From Croceicoccus sp. YJ47 (lineage in GTDB: Bacteria > Pseudomonadota > Alphaproteobacteria > Sphingomonadales > Sphingomonadaceae), in the NCBI RefSeq assembly GCF_016745095.1, contig NZ_CP067087.1, positions 562,501 to 626,500 on the forward strand: 64,000 nt of DNA. The letters are read 5' to 3'. The position numbers were made by a program, and so were the translations under genes. Shown here piece after piece: positions 17,936 through 27,097 of the stretch. The notes beneath the pieces are model-generated. The model did not search any database. It had not been told where the DNA came from and saw nothing but the letters and a program-made list of their open reading frames with translations. The first letter of the stretch is position 1. Each line of letters begins with the position of its first letter.

Positions 17936-18702
17936 TGACAGATGACATCGTCATGGATCATTTGCCGACCCGGCGTGACGAGGAATGGCGCTATGGCGCG
18001 CTCGACACGCTCAAGGGGATGAGCAAGGACACATTCGAAAACTGGCGCGATATCGATGTGCCGGTGGGCGAAAGCATGTGCGAGACTTTCGTGCTCGACG
18101 CGGCGGACGGGGCGGACCTTACCCGCCTGCGCGTCAATATCGGCGAAGGGGCGACGGCGGCGATCTTTGCCGTGAACACGGGCGCGCCCTATTCGCGGAT
18201 GGAGGTCGTCGTGCGCTGCGCGAAGGGTGCGCATTTCGAATTTGGCGGCGTCACCATCGGCGGCGGCGATGCCACGCGCGAATTCGTCACCCGCATCGCC
18301 CATGACGAGCCCGACGCGACCAGCAACCAGGTCGTGCGCGCCGTGCATTGGGGCAAGGCCGTCGGCAATTTCCTCGACCGGATCGACGTGGTGAAGGAAG
18401 CGCAGAAAACCGACGCGGCGCAGGATTTCAAGGCGATCCTCCTTGAAAAAGGGGCGTCCGCCAATGCGAAGCCGCAGCTCGAAATCTATGCCGACGACGT
18501 GAAATGCGCACATGGCGCCGCGATCGGCGCGCTGGATCAAACCGCGGCGTTCTACATGGCGGCGCGCGGACTTCCGCCCGAACTGGCGCGCAAGTTGCAG
18601 ATCCGCGCGTTCGTCGCCGATGCGTTTCTCGCGCTGGAGGACGAGGCGCGGCAGGAGGAACTGCTGGAAAAGGCGCTCGCCGTGCTGGACCGCAAATTAT
18701 GA
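17935..18702 (+). CDS. sufD: SufD-type scaffold protein, short form
   Basis: The partner of SufB in the SufBC2D scaffold. The N-terminus PTRRDEEWRYGALDTL is typical of SufD, and the C-terminal part (CAHGAAIGALDQTAAFYMAARG) carries the conserved SufB/SufD core with its His. At 255 residues it is clearly shorter than enterobacterial SufD (about 420); much of the central beta-helix is reduced. Short versions occur in sphingomonads, so this is probably a lineage form rather than a truncation. It overlaps sufS by four bases. Confidence 0.93.
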   Translation: MTDDIVMDHLPTRRDEEWRYGALDTLKGMSKDTFENWRDIDVPVGESMCETFVLDAADGADLTRLRVNIGEGATAAIFAVNTGAPYSRMEVVVRCAKGAHFEFGGVTIGGGDATREFVTRIAHDEPDATSNQVVRAVHWGKAVGNFLDRIDVVKEAQKTDAAQDFKAILLEKGASANAKPQLEIYADDVKCAHGAAIGALDQTAAFYMAARGLPPELARKLQIRAFVADAFLALEDEARQEELLEKALAVLDRKL

Positions 18703-19913
18703 CCGATACCGCGACCATGAGCCGCAAGGGTGATTTTCCCGGTCTCGTCACCGAAACGGGCGATGCCTGGCATTATCTCGACACCGCCGCCACGTCGCAG
18801 AAGCCGCAGGCGGTGATCGACGCGATGACAAATGCCCTGGGCCGCGATTACGCCACCGTCCATCGCGGCGTGTACGGGCGCAGCGCGAACATGACGCTGG
18901 GCTATGAAACCGCGCGGCGGCGGGTCGCCGAATTCATCGGCGGGCACGAGGACGAGGTCGTCTTTACCCGCGGCGCGACCGAGGCGATCAATCTCGTCGC
19001 GCAGACATGGGGCCTCGCCAATCTGAAGGCGGGGGACCGCATTATGCTCTCCACGCTCGAACATCATTCGAATATCGTGCCGTGGCAGATGCTGCGCGAA
19101 CGGGTGGGCGTGGAAATCGACGTGTGTCCGCTCACCGACGATGGCGCCATCGACCTCGACGCCGCGGCGGAGATGGTGAGCGAACGGCACAAGCTTGTCG
19201 CCTTCGCCCATGTGTCGAACGTGCTCGGCTCGAAGCTGGACGCAAGACGCGCCGCCGATCTGGCGCATGGCGTCGGGGCAAAGCTGCTGCTCGACGGGTG
19301 TCAGTCGGCGCCGCGCATGGCGGTGGATGTCGCCGCGCTGGATTGCGATTTCTACGTGTTTTCGGGGCACAAGCTCTACGGTCCCACCGGGATCGGCGCG
19401 TTGTGGGCGCGGGGCGACATCCTCGCCGCCATGCCGCCGTGGCAGGGCGGCGGCGCGATGATCGACCGGGTGAGCTTTGCAAAAACCACCTGGGCCGACG
19501 CGCCGCAGCGCTTCGAGGCAGGCACACCCGCCATTACCGAGGCCATCGCCCTGACCGCCGCGATCGATTATGTCGAGAATATTGGCCGCGACGTGATCGC
19601 CCGGCACGAGGACATGATGGTGGCGAAGGCCCGCGCCGAGCTGAGCCGCATCAATTCCGTCCGCCTTTTCGGGCCGGAGGACAGCGCCGGCATCGTCAGT
19701 TTCGAGATCGAGGGTATTCACCCGCACGATCTGGGCACCATATTGGATGAAGAGAATGTCGCGATCCGGGCCGGGCACCATTGTGCGCAGCCCTTGATGG
19801 ATCATCTGGGCGTGGCCGCGACGGCCCGCGCCAGCTTCGGCCTGTATAGCGACGAGGCCGACATCGCCGCGCTGATCCGCGGCATCGAACGCACGCAGAG
19901 GATTTTCGGCTGA
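18699..19913 (+). CDS. sufS: Cysteine desulfurase SufS
   Basis: A PLP enzyme that takes sulfur from L-cysteine as an enzyme persulfide and delivers it to the SUF scaffold. The PLP lysine lies in FSGHKLYGPTGIGALW and the persulfide cysteine in RAGHHCAQPLMDHLG, as in group II desulfurases; HHSNIVPWQ also fits. The motif normally read DGAQ is DGCQ here, a minor change. It is 404 residues long and starts at the ATG at 18699 inside the last codons of sufD. No SufE gene is in the operon, so the sulfur acceptor is elsewhere or absent. Confidence 0.96.
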   Translation: MTDTATMSRKGDFPGLVTETGDAWHYLDTAATSQKPQAVIDAMTNALGRDYATVHRGVYGRSANMTLGYETARRRVAEFIGGHEDEVVFTRGATEAINLVAQTWGLANLKAGDRIMLSTLEHHSNIVPWQMLRERVGVEIDVCPLTDDGAIDLDAAAEMVSERHKLVAFAHVSNVLGSKLDARRAADLAHGVGAKLLLDGCQSAPRMAVDVAALDCDFYVFSGHKLYGPTGIGALWARGDILAAMPPWQGGGAMIDRVSFAKTTWADAPQRFEAGTPAITEAIALTAAIDYVENIGRDVIARHEDMMVAKARAELSRINSVRLFGPEDSAGIVSFEIEGIHPHDLGTILDEENVAIRAGHHCAQPLMDHLGVAATARASFGLYSDEADIAALIRGIERTQRIFG

Positions 19914-20422
19914 TGAACGACACCGACAACAACGACCGCATCATCGCGCCCCCGCCCAACGAAACCGTGGGCGATGTGGCCCCCCCGCCCCGCGCCCGGG
20001 TGCAGGACGTGGCCGATGACGCGCCCGAAACCGATGCGCAGAAGCTGGGCCGGAAAAAGGATTACCTCGAAGGTTTCCTGAAGGAAAAACCGCAGGCGCA
20101 GAGCGACGGCGAACCCGGCGGCGAATTGTACGAGGCGATCATCGCCGCGCTCAAGGAAATCTACGATCCGGAAATCCCGGTGAACATCTACGATCTCGGC
20201 CTGATCTACGGCGTGGAGGTGACAGAGGGCGGCCATGCCACGGTGCAGATGACATTGACGACGCCGCATTGCCCGGTCGCCGAATCCATGCCGGGCGAGG
20301 TCGAACTGCGCGTCGGTGCCGTGCCCGGCGTCGGCGATGCGGAGGTCAATCTCGTCTGGGACCCGCCATGGGATCCGGGCAAGATGAGCGATGAAGCGAA
20401 ACTCGAACTGGGGATGCTGTGA
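19913..20422 (+). CDS. sufT: SUF-associated DUF59/MIP18 protein (SufT-like)
   Basis: A 169-residue protein. The C-terminal 100 residues form a DUF59/MIP18 domain (ALKEIYDPEIPVNIYDLGLI, then TTPHCPVAE), known from SufT proteins that help deliver or mature Fe-S clusters. The N-terminal 65 residues are acidic, proline-rich and probably disordered. The single conserved Cys in TTPHCP is present. It overlaps sufS by one base and sufA by one base, so it is clearly in the operon. Confidence 0.9.
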   Translation: MNDTDNNDRIIAPPPNETVGDVAPPPRARVQDVADDAPETDAQKLGRKKDYLEGFLKEKPQAQSDGEPGGELYEAIIAALKEIYDPEIPVNIYDLGLIYGVEVTEGGHATVQMTLTTPHCPVAESMPGEVELRVGAVPGVGDAEVNLVWDPPWDPGKMSDEAKLELGML

Positions 20423-20790
20423 TGACCGATACGAAGACACGCGCCCCGGCACGCGAACGGCCCGCCGCGGTCACGCTGACCCCCGCGGCGGAGCAGCGCA
20501 TCGCCGACCTCATGGCGCGCGCGCCGGACGATGCCATCGGGGTCAAGCTGTCGACGCCGCGGCGCGGATGTTCGGGGCTGGCCTACTCGGTCGATTACGT
20601 GAGCGAGGAAGCGGCGATGGACGAACGCATCGAAACGCCGGGCGGGACGTTCTGGATCGACGGGGCGAGCGTGCTCTACCTCGTGGGGAGCGTGATGGAC
20701 TGGAAGGAAGACGATTTCCAGGCGGGCTTCACCTTCGACAATCCGAATGCCACCGGCGCGTGCGGGTGCGGGGAAAGCTTTACCGTCTGA
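20422..20790 (+). CDS. sufA: HesB/IscA-family A-type Fe-S carrier
   Basis: The last SUF gene, an A-type carrier that receives clusters from the scaffold and passes them to apoproteins. Three ligand cysteines are present: one in RRGCSGLAY and two in the C-terminal ACGCGESF. The 122 residues are read from the ATG at 20422, which overlaps the sufT stop; a GTG three bases earlier is possible. The N-terminus has a short variable extension. The gene converges with a small lipoprotein gene eight bases later. Confidence 0.94.
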   Translation: MTDTKTRAPARERPAAVTLTPAAEQRIADLMARAPDDAIGVKLSTPRRGCSGLAYSVDYVSEEAAMDERIETPGGTFWIDGASVLYLVGSVMDWKEDDFQAGFTFDNPNATGACGCGESFTV

Positions 20791-20797
20791 GCCCGAA

Positions 20798-21220
20798 TTA
20801 CCGGCGCAGCGCGCGCACGCAGGCGGCCCGGTCCACCTCGCGCCCGTCGCTGCGCCTGGCATCGACATAGGTCGCGCGTTCCTGCGCCCGCGGGGTCGCG
20901 GGATAGAGATAGATGTCGAGCGTGCAGGCGCTGCCTGTAAATTGCAGCTTGCGCGCGTCATCTTCCCATACGTCGAGCCGCGGCGTGCCGAATTGCTGCA
21001 CCAGCCGCCCGGCATCGGCGCCGATCACCCCTTCGAGCCCAGGCAGGTTCATCACCCGCGGCGCGCGAAATGCGGTCGATGTCGGCACATCGGGACGTTG
21101 CGGCAGGGGTGTCGAGGACGGCACGCCATCGCGGCGCCCGACGGGTGCCTGCGACGCGGGCACGGCGCACCCGGCCAGCAGGGATGCGAGCACGGCAGCG
21201 GCAACGGATTGTTTCAGCAT
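20798..21220 (-). CDS. Small lipoprotein of unknown function
   Basis: A 140-residue protein with a lipoprotein signal peptide whose lipobox is LLAGC (Cys18). After a Pro/Ser-rich linker comes a small domain (LVQQFGTPRLDVWEDDARKL, then ACTLDIYLYP) that resembles small outer-membrane-assembly-style domains seen in envelope lipoproteins, but I cannot assign a family. It is in the same direction as, and 17 bases beyond, the EI24-like gene, so they may form a pair. Confidence 0.7.
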   Translation of the reverse strand: MLKQSVAAAVLASLLAGCAVPASQAPVGRRDGVPSSTPLPQRPDVPTSTAFRAPRVMNLPGLEGVIGADAGRLVQQFGTPRLDVWEDDARKLQFTGSACTLDIYLYPATPRAQERATYVDARRSDGREVDRAACVRALRR

Positions 21221-21237
21221 TCAAATGTCATCCAGCA

Positions 21238-21939
21238 TCAAGGTCGCGCGGCGGCACGGTGCACCATATGCGTGGCCGCCGCCGCACCCAGAAATGGCGC
21301 CAGCAAGTTCAGCAATGGCACGGCCAGCAGCCCTACCACCACAAGCCCGAGCAGGAAACGGCTAAGCGGCCCAAGCGGGGCATCACGGAGATCGGCTGCA
21401 TGGCGCAGCCTGACCATGTCGCGCAATTCCCGCCCCAGCAGCCATGCATTGACCACCGCGAACACGATGGCCGTCCCCACCCCTGTAAACAGCAGGGCCA
21501 GCGCGAAGGGTAGCGCGATCAGATTGGCGATCAGCGCGCGCATCGCCCCGCGCCCGGCCTGCCGCACCTGTTCGCGCAAGGGCACGTCGCGCGGACGGAG
21601 CGCGGGATAATGGCGCGCCTCCACCGCGGCGACCACGTCGTCAGCATAGAATTGCAGCACCGCCATCGCCACGATCCGCCATGCAAGCCACACGCCGAGC
21701 ACACTCGTTACCACGCCAAGCGCCGTGCCCGCACCGCCCGTCGCCCATTCCGCGCCGAAGATCGCCGAGATGCTCCACAGCAGCGCCGCCGAAAATCCCG
21801 CCGCCACCGCCACGCTCAACATCAGCGCGAGCGCAATGCTTTTGAGCAGAAGACCCAACACGCGCCGCTGCGCGATCTGCGCAAAGGCCAGCGCGAAGGC
21901 GGTGGGAATCGACACGGGTGCGGATCGGGCGATGGACAT
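21238..21939 (-). CDS. EI24-domain multi-pass membrane protein
   Basis: A 233-residue inner-membrane protein with about five hydrophobic helices. The pattern (an N-terminal amphipathic region, long helices with LWSISAIFG and a conserved NAWLLGRELRDMVRLRH segment) matches the EI24/CysZ-like family. CysZ imports sulfate, but the distant chromosomal EI24-domain proteins of alphaproteobacteria have no proven substrate. I use the ATG at 21937-21939; the frame extends 12 codons upstream to a TTG. Confidence 0.78.
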   Translation of the reverse strand: MSIARSAPVSIPTAFALAFAQIAQRRVLGLLLKSIALALMLSVAVAAGFSAALLWSISAIFGAEWATGGAGTALGVVTSVLGVWLAWRIVAMAVLQFYADDVVAAVEARHYPALRPRDVPLREQVRQAGRGAMRALIANLIALPFALALLFTGVGTAIVFAVVNAWLLGRELRDMVRLRHAADLRDAPLGPLSRFLLGLVVVGLLAVPLLNLLAPFLGAAAATHMVHRAAARP

Positions 21940-22033
21940 GGTGCACGATAGGGGGCGCGACACGCTTGCTGTCAACGCCGCGCTTCCCTAACCGGCAAGA
22001 TCATCCGCAATATGCAGCAAGACGAGTGACCTG

Positions 22034-23029
22034 ATGACCGCACCCCAATTCGACGTTCTCGCCATCGGCAATGCCATCGTCGACGTGATCGCCCCGTGTG
22101 AGGATGGCTTCCTCGCCGAACACGGCCTGGACAAGGGCGCGATGGCGCTCGTCGATACGGCGCGGGCCGAAACGCTCTACGGCGCGATGGGTCCGGGGCG
22201 CGAAGTGTCCGGCGGTTCGGCGGCCAACACCTGCGCCGGGCTGGCGGCGCTGGGCGCGAAATGCGCGTTCATCGGGCAGGTCGCGGACGATCAGCTCGGC
22301 CAGGTGTTCGCGCATGACATCCGCGCCGCCGGCATCCATTTCGACACCGCCGCGCATACAGGCGATGTGCCGACCGCGCGCTGCCTCGTCCATGTCACCC
22401 CCGATGGGCAGCGCACGATGAACACCTTCCTCGGCGCGTCGCAGGAGCTGACGGCCAGGGTCGTCGATGGCGCGCGGATCGCCGATGCGGCGGTGCTTTA
22501 TCTCGAAGGGTATCTGTGGGATCCGGACACGCCGCGCGCCGCCATGCGCGATGCCATGCAGGCGGCACGCGATGCGGGTCGCAAGATCGCCTTTACCCTG
22601 TCCGATGCGTTTTTGCTCGACCGGCACGGCGATGATTTTCGCGCGCTGATCGACGGCGGCGAGATCGACATCCTGTTCGCGAACGAAGGCGAGGCGATGG
22701 CGCTCACCGGGACCGAAAGCTGCGAGGCGGCCATCGCGGCGCTCGCGCCGAAATTGCCGGTGCTGGTCGTGACCCGCGGCGAGAACGGCGCCGTCGCGGT
22801 CACAGGGGACGAGCGCGCCGAGGTCGAGGCCGAGCCGGTGCAGAAGATCGTCGATACCACGGGCGCCGGCGACAGCTTCGCCGCCGGGTTCCTCGCCTAC
22901 CATGTGAAGGGGCGCCCGCTTGCCGAGTGCCTCACCATGGGGGCCGTCGCGGCGGCGGAGATCATCTCCCACTATGGCGCGCGGCCCGAAGCGGACCTGA
23001 AATCGCTGGTGGCGCAGGGTCTGGGCTAG
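22034..23029 (+). CDS. Adenosine kinase / PfkB-family sugar kinase
   Basis: A ribokinase-superfamily kinase of 331 residues. The signature near the N-terminus (GGSAANTCAGLAALG) and the C-terminal catalytic motif DTTGAGDSFAAGFLAY, with its Asp base, are intact. The opening DVLAIGNAIVDVIAPCED is typical of the alphaproteobacterial adenosine-kinase-like group. The likely reaction is ATP-dependent phosphorylation of adenosine or a related nucleoside, but other sugars cannot be excluded. It is divergent from the EI24 gene, converges on purD, and ends in TAG. Confidence 0.88.
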   Translation: MTAPQFDVLAIGNAIVDVIAPCEDGFLAEHGLDKGAMALVDTARAETLYGAMGPGREVSGGSAANTCAGLAALGAKCAFIGQVADDQLGQVFAHDIRAAGIHFDTAAHTGDVPTARCLVHVTPDGQRTMNTFLGASQELTARVVDGARIADAAVLYLEGYLWDPDTPRAAMRDAMQAARDAGRKIAFTLSDAFLLDRHGDDFRALIDGGEIDILFANEGEAMALTGTESCEAAIAALAPKLPVLVVTRGENGAVAVTGDERAEVEAEPVQKIVDTTGAGDSFAAGFLAYHVKGRPLAECLTMGAVAAAEIISHYGARPEADLKSLVAQGLG

Positions 23030-23051
23030 GCGGTGCGGCGCGGGCGGGGCG

Positions 23052-24341
23052 TCATGCGTCCCGCTCGCGCGCGACCTCGCGCCATCCGATGTCGCGGCGG
23101 CAGAACCCGGTATCGAAGCCGATCGCATCGACGGCGCGATAGGCACGGTCCTGCGCCTCACCGACGCTGTCGCCGCTCGCCGTCACGTTCAGCACGCGCC
23201 CGCCTTGGGCGACGAGCGCGCCATCCTGCATCGCGGTGCCGGCATGGAACACGCGCGCACCATCGGTTTCCGCCGCGTCCAGCCCGGTAATCGCCCCGCC
23301 TTTCTCGGGCGTGCCGGGATAGCCATTGGCCGCCATCACCACGGTCAGCGCAGTTTCGGGCGAGAAGCGCGGTGGCGCAATGCTCCCCAGCCGGTATTCC
23401 GCAGCGGCCAGCAACACCTCGCCCAGATCGTCCTCCAGCCGCATCATCAGCACCTGACATTCGGGATCGCCGAACCGGCAATTATATTCGATCAGCTTCG
23501 GCCCCTCGCTGGTCAGCATCAGCCCGGCATAGAGCACGCCGCAATACGGGGTCCCCTCCTCCGCCATGGTGCGCACCGTCGGCGCGATGATGCGTTCCAG
23601 CACCTCGCCCTCCATCATGGCGGAAAGGACGGGCGCGGGGCTGTATGCGCCCATGCCGCCGGTGTTGGGGCCGGTGTCGCCCTCGCCCACACGCTTGTGG
23701 TCCTGCGCCGAGCCGAAGGGCACGATGGTGCTCCCGTCGGTCAGCGCGAAAAAGCTCGCCTCTTCGCCGGTCATGAATTCCTCGATCACGACCGAGGCAC
23801 CCGCCGCGCCGAACCGGCCGCCGAATATGTCATCGATGGCGGCTTTCGCGTCTTCGCTGGTTTCCGCGATGATGACGCCCTTGCCCGCCGCCAGCCCATC
23901 CGCCTTGATCACCACCGGAATGGCAAAGCGCGACAGCGCCGCATGGGCCGCGTCCCTGTCATCACAGCGCGCGTAACCGGCGGTCGGGATGCCGGCGCGC
24001 GCGCACAGATCCTTGGTAAAACCCTTCGACCCTTCGAGCTGCGCCGCCGCGGCGTTGGGGCCGAACACCGCCGTCCCGCGCGCGCGCAGGCTGTCGCCCA
24101 GCCCGTCGACAAGCGGAGCCTCCGGCCCGACGACGACCAGACCGATACGGTTATCCTCGCAAAAAGCGGCAACCGCATCGTGATCGCCCACCTCGAGCGT
24201 GATACAGCGCGCATGATCCGCAATGCCCGGATTGCCCGGTGCGGCAAATAGCACGCCGCCGCCGGTCAGCAGCCGGGATTGCGAAAGCCGCCACGCCAGC
24301 GCATGTTCGCGCCCGCCCGCACCGATCAGAAGGATGTTCAT
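23052..24341 (-). CDS. purD: Phosphoribosylamine-glycine ligase
   Basis: Joins phosphoribosylamine and glycine with ATP in purine synthesis. The N-terminus [17 protein letters not shown] and ATP-grasp motifs ([19 protein letters not shown], then [12 protein letters not shown], then GMGAYSPAP) are characteristic, and the 429-residue length is normal. Its start codon shares one base with the putative TTG start of the divergent xseA, so the promoters of both must lie inside each other's coding region. Confidence 0.96.
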   Translation of the reverse strand: MNILLIGAGGREHALAWRLSQSRLLTGGGVLFAAPGNPGIADHARCITLEVGDHDAVAAFCEDNRIGLVVVGPEAPLVDGLGDSLRARGTAVFGPNAAAAQLEGSKGFTKDLCARAGIPTAGYARCDDRDAAHAALSRFAIPVVIKADGLAAGKGVIIAETSEDAKAAIDDIFGGRFGAAGASVVIEEFMTGEEASFFALTDGSTIVPFGSAQDHKRVGEGDTGPNTGGMGAYSPAPVLSAMMEGEVLERIIAPTVRTMAEEGTPYCGVLYAGLMLTSEGPKLIEYNCRFGDPECQVLMMRLEDDLGEVLLAAAEYRLGSIAPPRFSPETALTVVMAANGYPGTPEKGGAITGLDAAETDGARVFHAGTAMQDGALVAQGGRVLNVTASGDSVGEAQDRAYRAVDAIGFDTGFCRRDIGWREVARERDA

Positions 24342-25918
24342 TGGCCCGTCGCCCTGTCAATTCGCGTGAAACGCCCAGCCTGTCCGGGGGCGATGAAAGT
24401 GACGCGCTGTTAGCGCGCGTTTCCCCCGGCGACAATGATGCGCCGGTCACGGTGAGCGAAATATCCAGCCTGTTGAAACGCACGGTGGAGGATCGCTTTG
24501 GCCATGTGCGGCTGCGCGGGGAATTGTCGGGGGTGAAGCGCGCGGCATCGGGGCATCTTTACTGCGCGTTGAAAGATGACAAGGCGGTCATCGACGCCGT
24601 GATGTGGCGCGGCAATACCGGGCGGCTGGGCTTCATGCCCGAAGACGGCATCGAGGTCGTCGCCACCGGCAAGCTCACCACCTATCCCGGACGTTCGAAA
24701 TATCAGATCGTCGTCGATTCGATGGAGATCGCGGGCGAAGGGGCGCTGCTCGCCCTGCTCGAACGGGTGAAGGCGAAGCTGGAGGCGGAGGGGCTTTTCG
24801 CCGCGTCGCGCAAACGTGCGCTACCGTTCCTGCCCGATGTGATCGGGGTCGTGACCTCGCCGACCGGGGCGGTCATCCGCGACATTTTGCACCGCCTGTC
24901 CGACCGGTTTCCAAGCCGCGTCGTCGTGTGGCCCGTCATCGTGCAGGGCAAGGGCAGCGCCGAACAGGTCGCCGCCGCCGTGCGCGGTTTTTCCGCGCTC
25001 CCACAGGGCGGACCGGTGCCGCGCCCCGACGTGGTCATCGTCGCACGCGGGGGCGGGTCGATCGAGGATCTGTGGGGCTTCAACGAAGAAATCGTCGTGC
25101 GCGCTATCGCCGAATGCTCGATCCCGGTGATCAGCGCGGTCGGCCACGAAACCGATACGACGCTCGCCGATTTCGCCGCCGATCTGCGCGCGCCGACCCC
25201 GACCGCCGCGGCCGAACTGGCCGTACCCGTGCGCAGCGAATTGCGCATGGCACTCGACGAATATGGATTGCGCAAGCGGCGCGGCGTGGCCCGGCCCGTC
25301 GCGCTCGCCCGCGAAAGGCTGGCGGCGTGGGGCGAACGCCTGCCCGATCCCGCCGCGATGATGGCCGAACGCGGGCAAAAGCTCGACGATCTGGGCGAGA
25401 GGCTGCGGCGCGGTCTTGCCATGCGGGCTGACCGGGCGGGCAGCACGCTGGCCGAATTGCGCGGGCGGTTGCGCCCGACCATGCTGAACGAACGGATCGC
25501 GCGGCAGGGGGCGGTGCTGTCCGACCTTCGCGGGCAGATGACGCGCGCCCTGTCCGCCACGGTGCGCCACGAACGGCGCGCCCTGGACCGGGTGCCCGCC
25601 ATCCCCCGGATCGTCACGCGCGGTCTGACGCAGGAACGCGAACGGATGGCCGCGCTGCGCAGCGTGCTGACGCAGCTCGACCCGCTCGCCCCATTGTCGC
25701 GCGGCTATGCCATGGTGCTCGCCGACGGGCAGGCCATCAGCCGGCGTGACGACGCGGCGGGCAAGCCTGCGCTGACCCTCCGCTTCGGGGACGGAACGCT
25801 CGACGTGGCGCCAGTGACCCAGGCGCCGCCAAAGCGCGAAACACCCGCGCCGCGTCGCCGCCCGCCCCGCAAGACGCCGGAAAAGCGCGACGAACCGGAA
25901 CAGCAGTCATTGTTTTGA
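24341..25918 (+). CDS. xseA: Exodeoxyribonuclease VII large subunit
   Basis: The large subunit of a nuclease that degrades single-stranded DNA in the cytoplasm. It has an N-terminal OB fold ([25 protein letters not shown]), the catalytic region [20 protein letters not shown] with [13 protein letters not shown], and a long C-terminal coiled coil. The reading frame has no good ATG; the best start is a TTG at 24341 with AAGGA seven bases upstream, giving 525 residues and an N-terminus ([20 protein letters not shown]) like that of sphingomonad homologues. A GTG at VSEISS is the fallback. The C-terminus is basic and proline-rich. Confidence 0.92.
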   Translation: MARRPVNSRETPSLSGGDESDALLARVSPGDNDAPVTVSEISSLLKRTVEDRFGHVRLRGELSGVKRAASGHLYCALKDDKAVIDAVMWRGNTGRLGFMPEDGIEVVATGKLTTYPGRSKYQIVVDSMEIAGEGALLALLERVKAKLEAEGLFAASRKRALPFLPDVIGVVTSPTGAVIRDILHRLSDRFPSRVVVWPVIVQGKGSAEQVAAAVRGFSALPQGGPVPRPDVVIVARGGGSIEDLWGFNEEIVVRAIAECSIPVISAVGHETDTTLADFAADLRAPTPTAAAELAVPVRSELRMALDEYGLRKRRGVARPVALARERLAAWGERLPDPAAMMAERGQKLDDLGERLRRGLAMRADRAGSTLAELRGRLRPTMLNERIARQGAVLSDLRGQMTRALSATVRHERRALDRVPAIPRIVTRGLTQERERMAALRSVLTQLDPLAPLSRGYAMVLADGQAISRRDDAAGKPALTLRFGDGTLDVAPVTQAPPKRETPAPRRRPPRKTPEKRDEPEQQSLF

Positions 25919-25945
25919 CAGGCCCGGCCCGCTAGATCATCGCAC

Positions 25946-26146
25946 ATGTTTTCAAGCTCCGATGCAAAGCCCGCCCGCCTGGAATACGGCCCCAATTCCT
26001 TTCGCCAGCTTACCGCGGGGGATCACGTACTCTGCGCGGTGAGCGGGGTGCCGATCCCGCTCGACATGCTGCGCTACTGGGATGTGGAGAAGCAGGAACC
26101 CTACGCCAGCGCGCAAATCGCGACCGAAGCGCTTTACCCGTCGTGA
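25946..26146 (+). CDS. DUF2093-domain small protein
   Basis: A 66-residue protein matching DUF2093, a small conserved alphaproteobacterial family: LEYGPNSFRQLTAGDHVLCA and IPLDMLRYWDVEKQEPY are the conserved blocks. One Cys is present, so a zinc ribbon is not supported. No function is known. It starts 28 bases after xseA and its stop overlaps the start of the M23 gene (TGATG), so the three are probably one operon. Confidence 0.85.
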   Translation: MFSSSDAKPARLEYGPNSFRQLTAGDHVLCAVSGVPIPLDMLRYWDVEKQEPYASAQIATEALYPS

Positions 26147-27093
26147 TGGCGCGCATCCTTTCGCGCGCCGCGGGTGCCGCCGCCATGGCCGGCATGATCG
26201 CCGCATGCGCCGTCGTTCCCGAATCGGAACCGGGCGACGCCGCCGCCCGCATGCCCGAGGCGTCCGCGACCCCGGTGCCGCTCCCGCGCCCCATCGACGT
26301 GACCTTTCCCGAACGGCAGGATCTGCCCCCCGCCCGCTTCGCCTATGACGGTGAAATGACGCAGGGCGGCTGGATTCGCGGCACCGCGCCGGTGGGGACC
26401 GACACGCTGGAGCTTAATGGCGTAGGTGTCCCCATGGGCGAGGACGGCAGCTTTCTCGCCGCGTTCGACCGCGAGGCCGGCACGGTCGCCACGCTCGTTG
26501 CCAAACGCAGCGACGGATCGAGTGCGAGCGAGGCCATCGCCATTTCGCCGCGCGACTGGCGGATCGAGCGCGTCAATATCGCGCGCAGCACTGGCGGACC
26601 GAGCGAGGCGTTCATGCGCATTCGTCGTCCGGAACTCGAACGCATCGGCACCGCCCGCGCCCGCGACACCGGCAGCACGGGCTGGCGACAGGATTTCATC
26701 TGGCCTACGAAGGGGCGTATTTCGGGCGTTTTCGGATCGCAGCGCATCTATCGCGGCGAACCGGGCAGCTATCATTCCGGCATCGACATCGCGCCGGGCG
26801 CGGGCGTGCCTTTCGTGGCGCCAGCCGACGGCACGGTGGTTCTCGCCGCGCCGGAGGGCTTCAGCCTCGAAGGGCAGCTGCTCATCATCGACCACGGCCA
26901 TGGCCTCAACAGCGCATTTCTCCATGCCCAGCGGCTTGACGTGAAGGAGGGCGACATCGTCCGCCAGGGTCAGCAGCTCGGCACCATCGGATCGAGCGGG
27001 CGCGCCACCGGGCCGCACCTGCACTGGAGCATGAAGTGGAAGGATGCGCGGCTCGACCCGATCCTCTTCACCGGGCCGATGACGGGCAATTGA
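26146..27093 (+). CDS. M23-family peptidase lipoprotein (LytM-like)
   Basis: A predicted periplasmic murein endopeptidase or amidase activator. The N-terminus is a lipoprotein signal (MAGMIAACAVV), and the C-terminal 130 residues form the M23/LytM domain with HxxxD in SYHSGIDIAPGAG and HxH in GPHLHWSMKW; both zinc motifs are complete, so activity is likely. Between them is a beta-rich domain starting near residue 55. It is 315 residues and starts at the ATG at 26146 overlapping DUF2093. Confidence 0.9.
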   Translation: MARILSRAAGAAAMAGMIAACAVVPESEPGDAAARMPEASATPVPLPRPIDVTFPERQDLPPARFAYDGEMTQGGWIRGTAPVGTDTLELNGVGVPMGEDGSFLAAFDREAGTVATLVAKRSDGSSASEAIAISPRDWRIERVNIARSTGGPSEAFMRIRRPELERIGTARARDTGSTGWRQDFIWPTKGRISGVFGSQRIYRGEPGSYHSGIDIAPGAGVPFVAPADGTVVLAAPEGFSLEGQLLIIDHGHGLNSAFLHAQRLDVKEGDIVRQGQQLGTIGSSGRATGPHLHWSMKWKDARLDPILFTGPMTGN

Positions 27094-27097
27094 CGGG

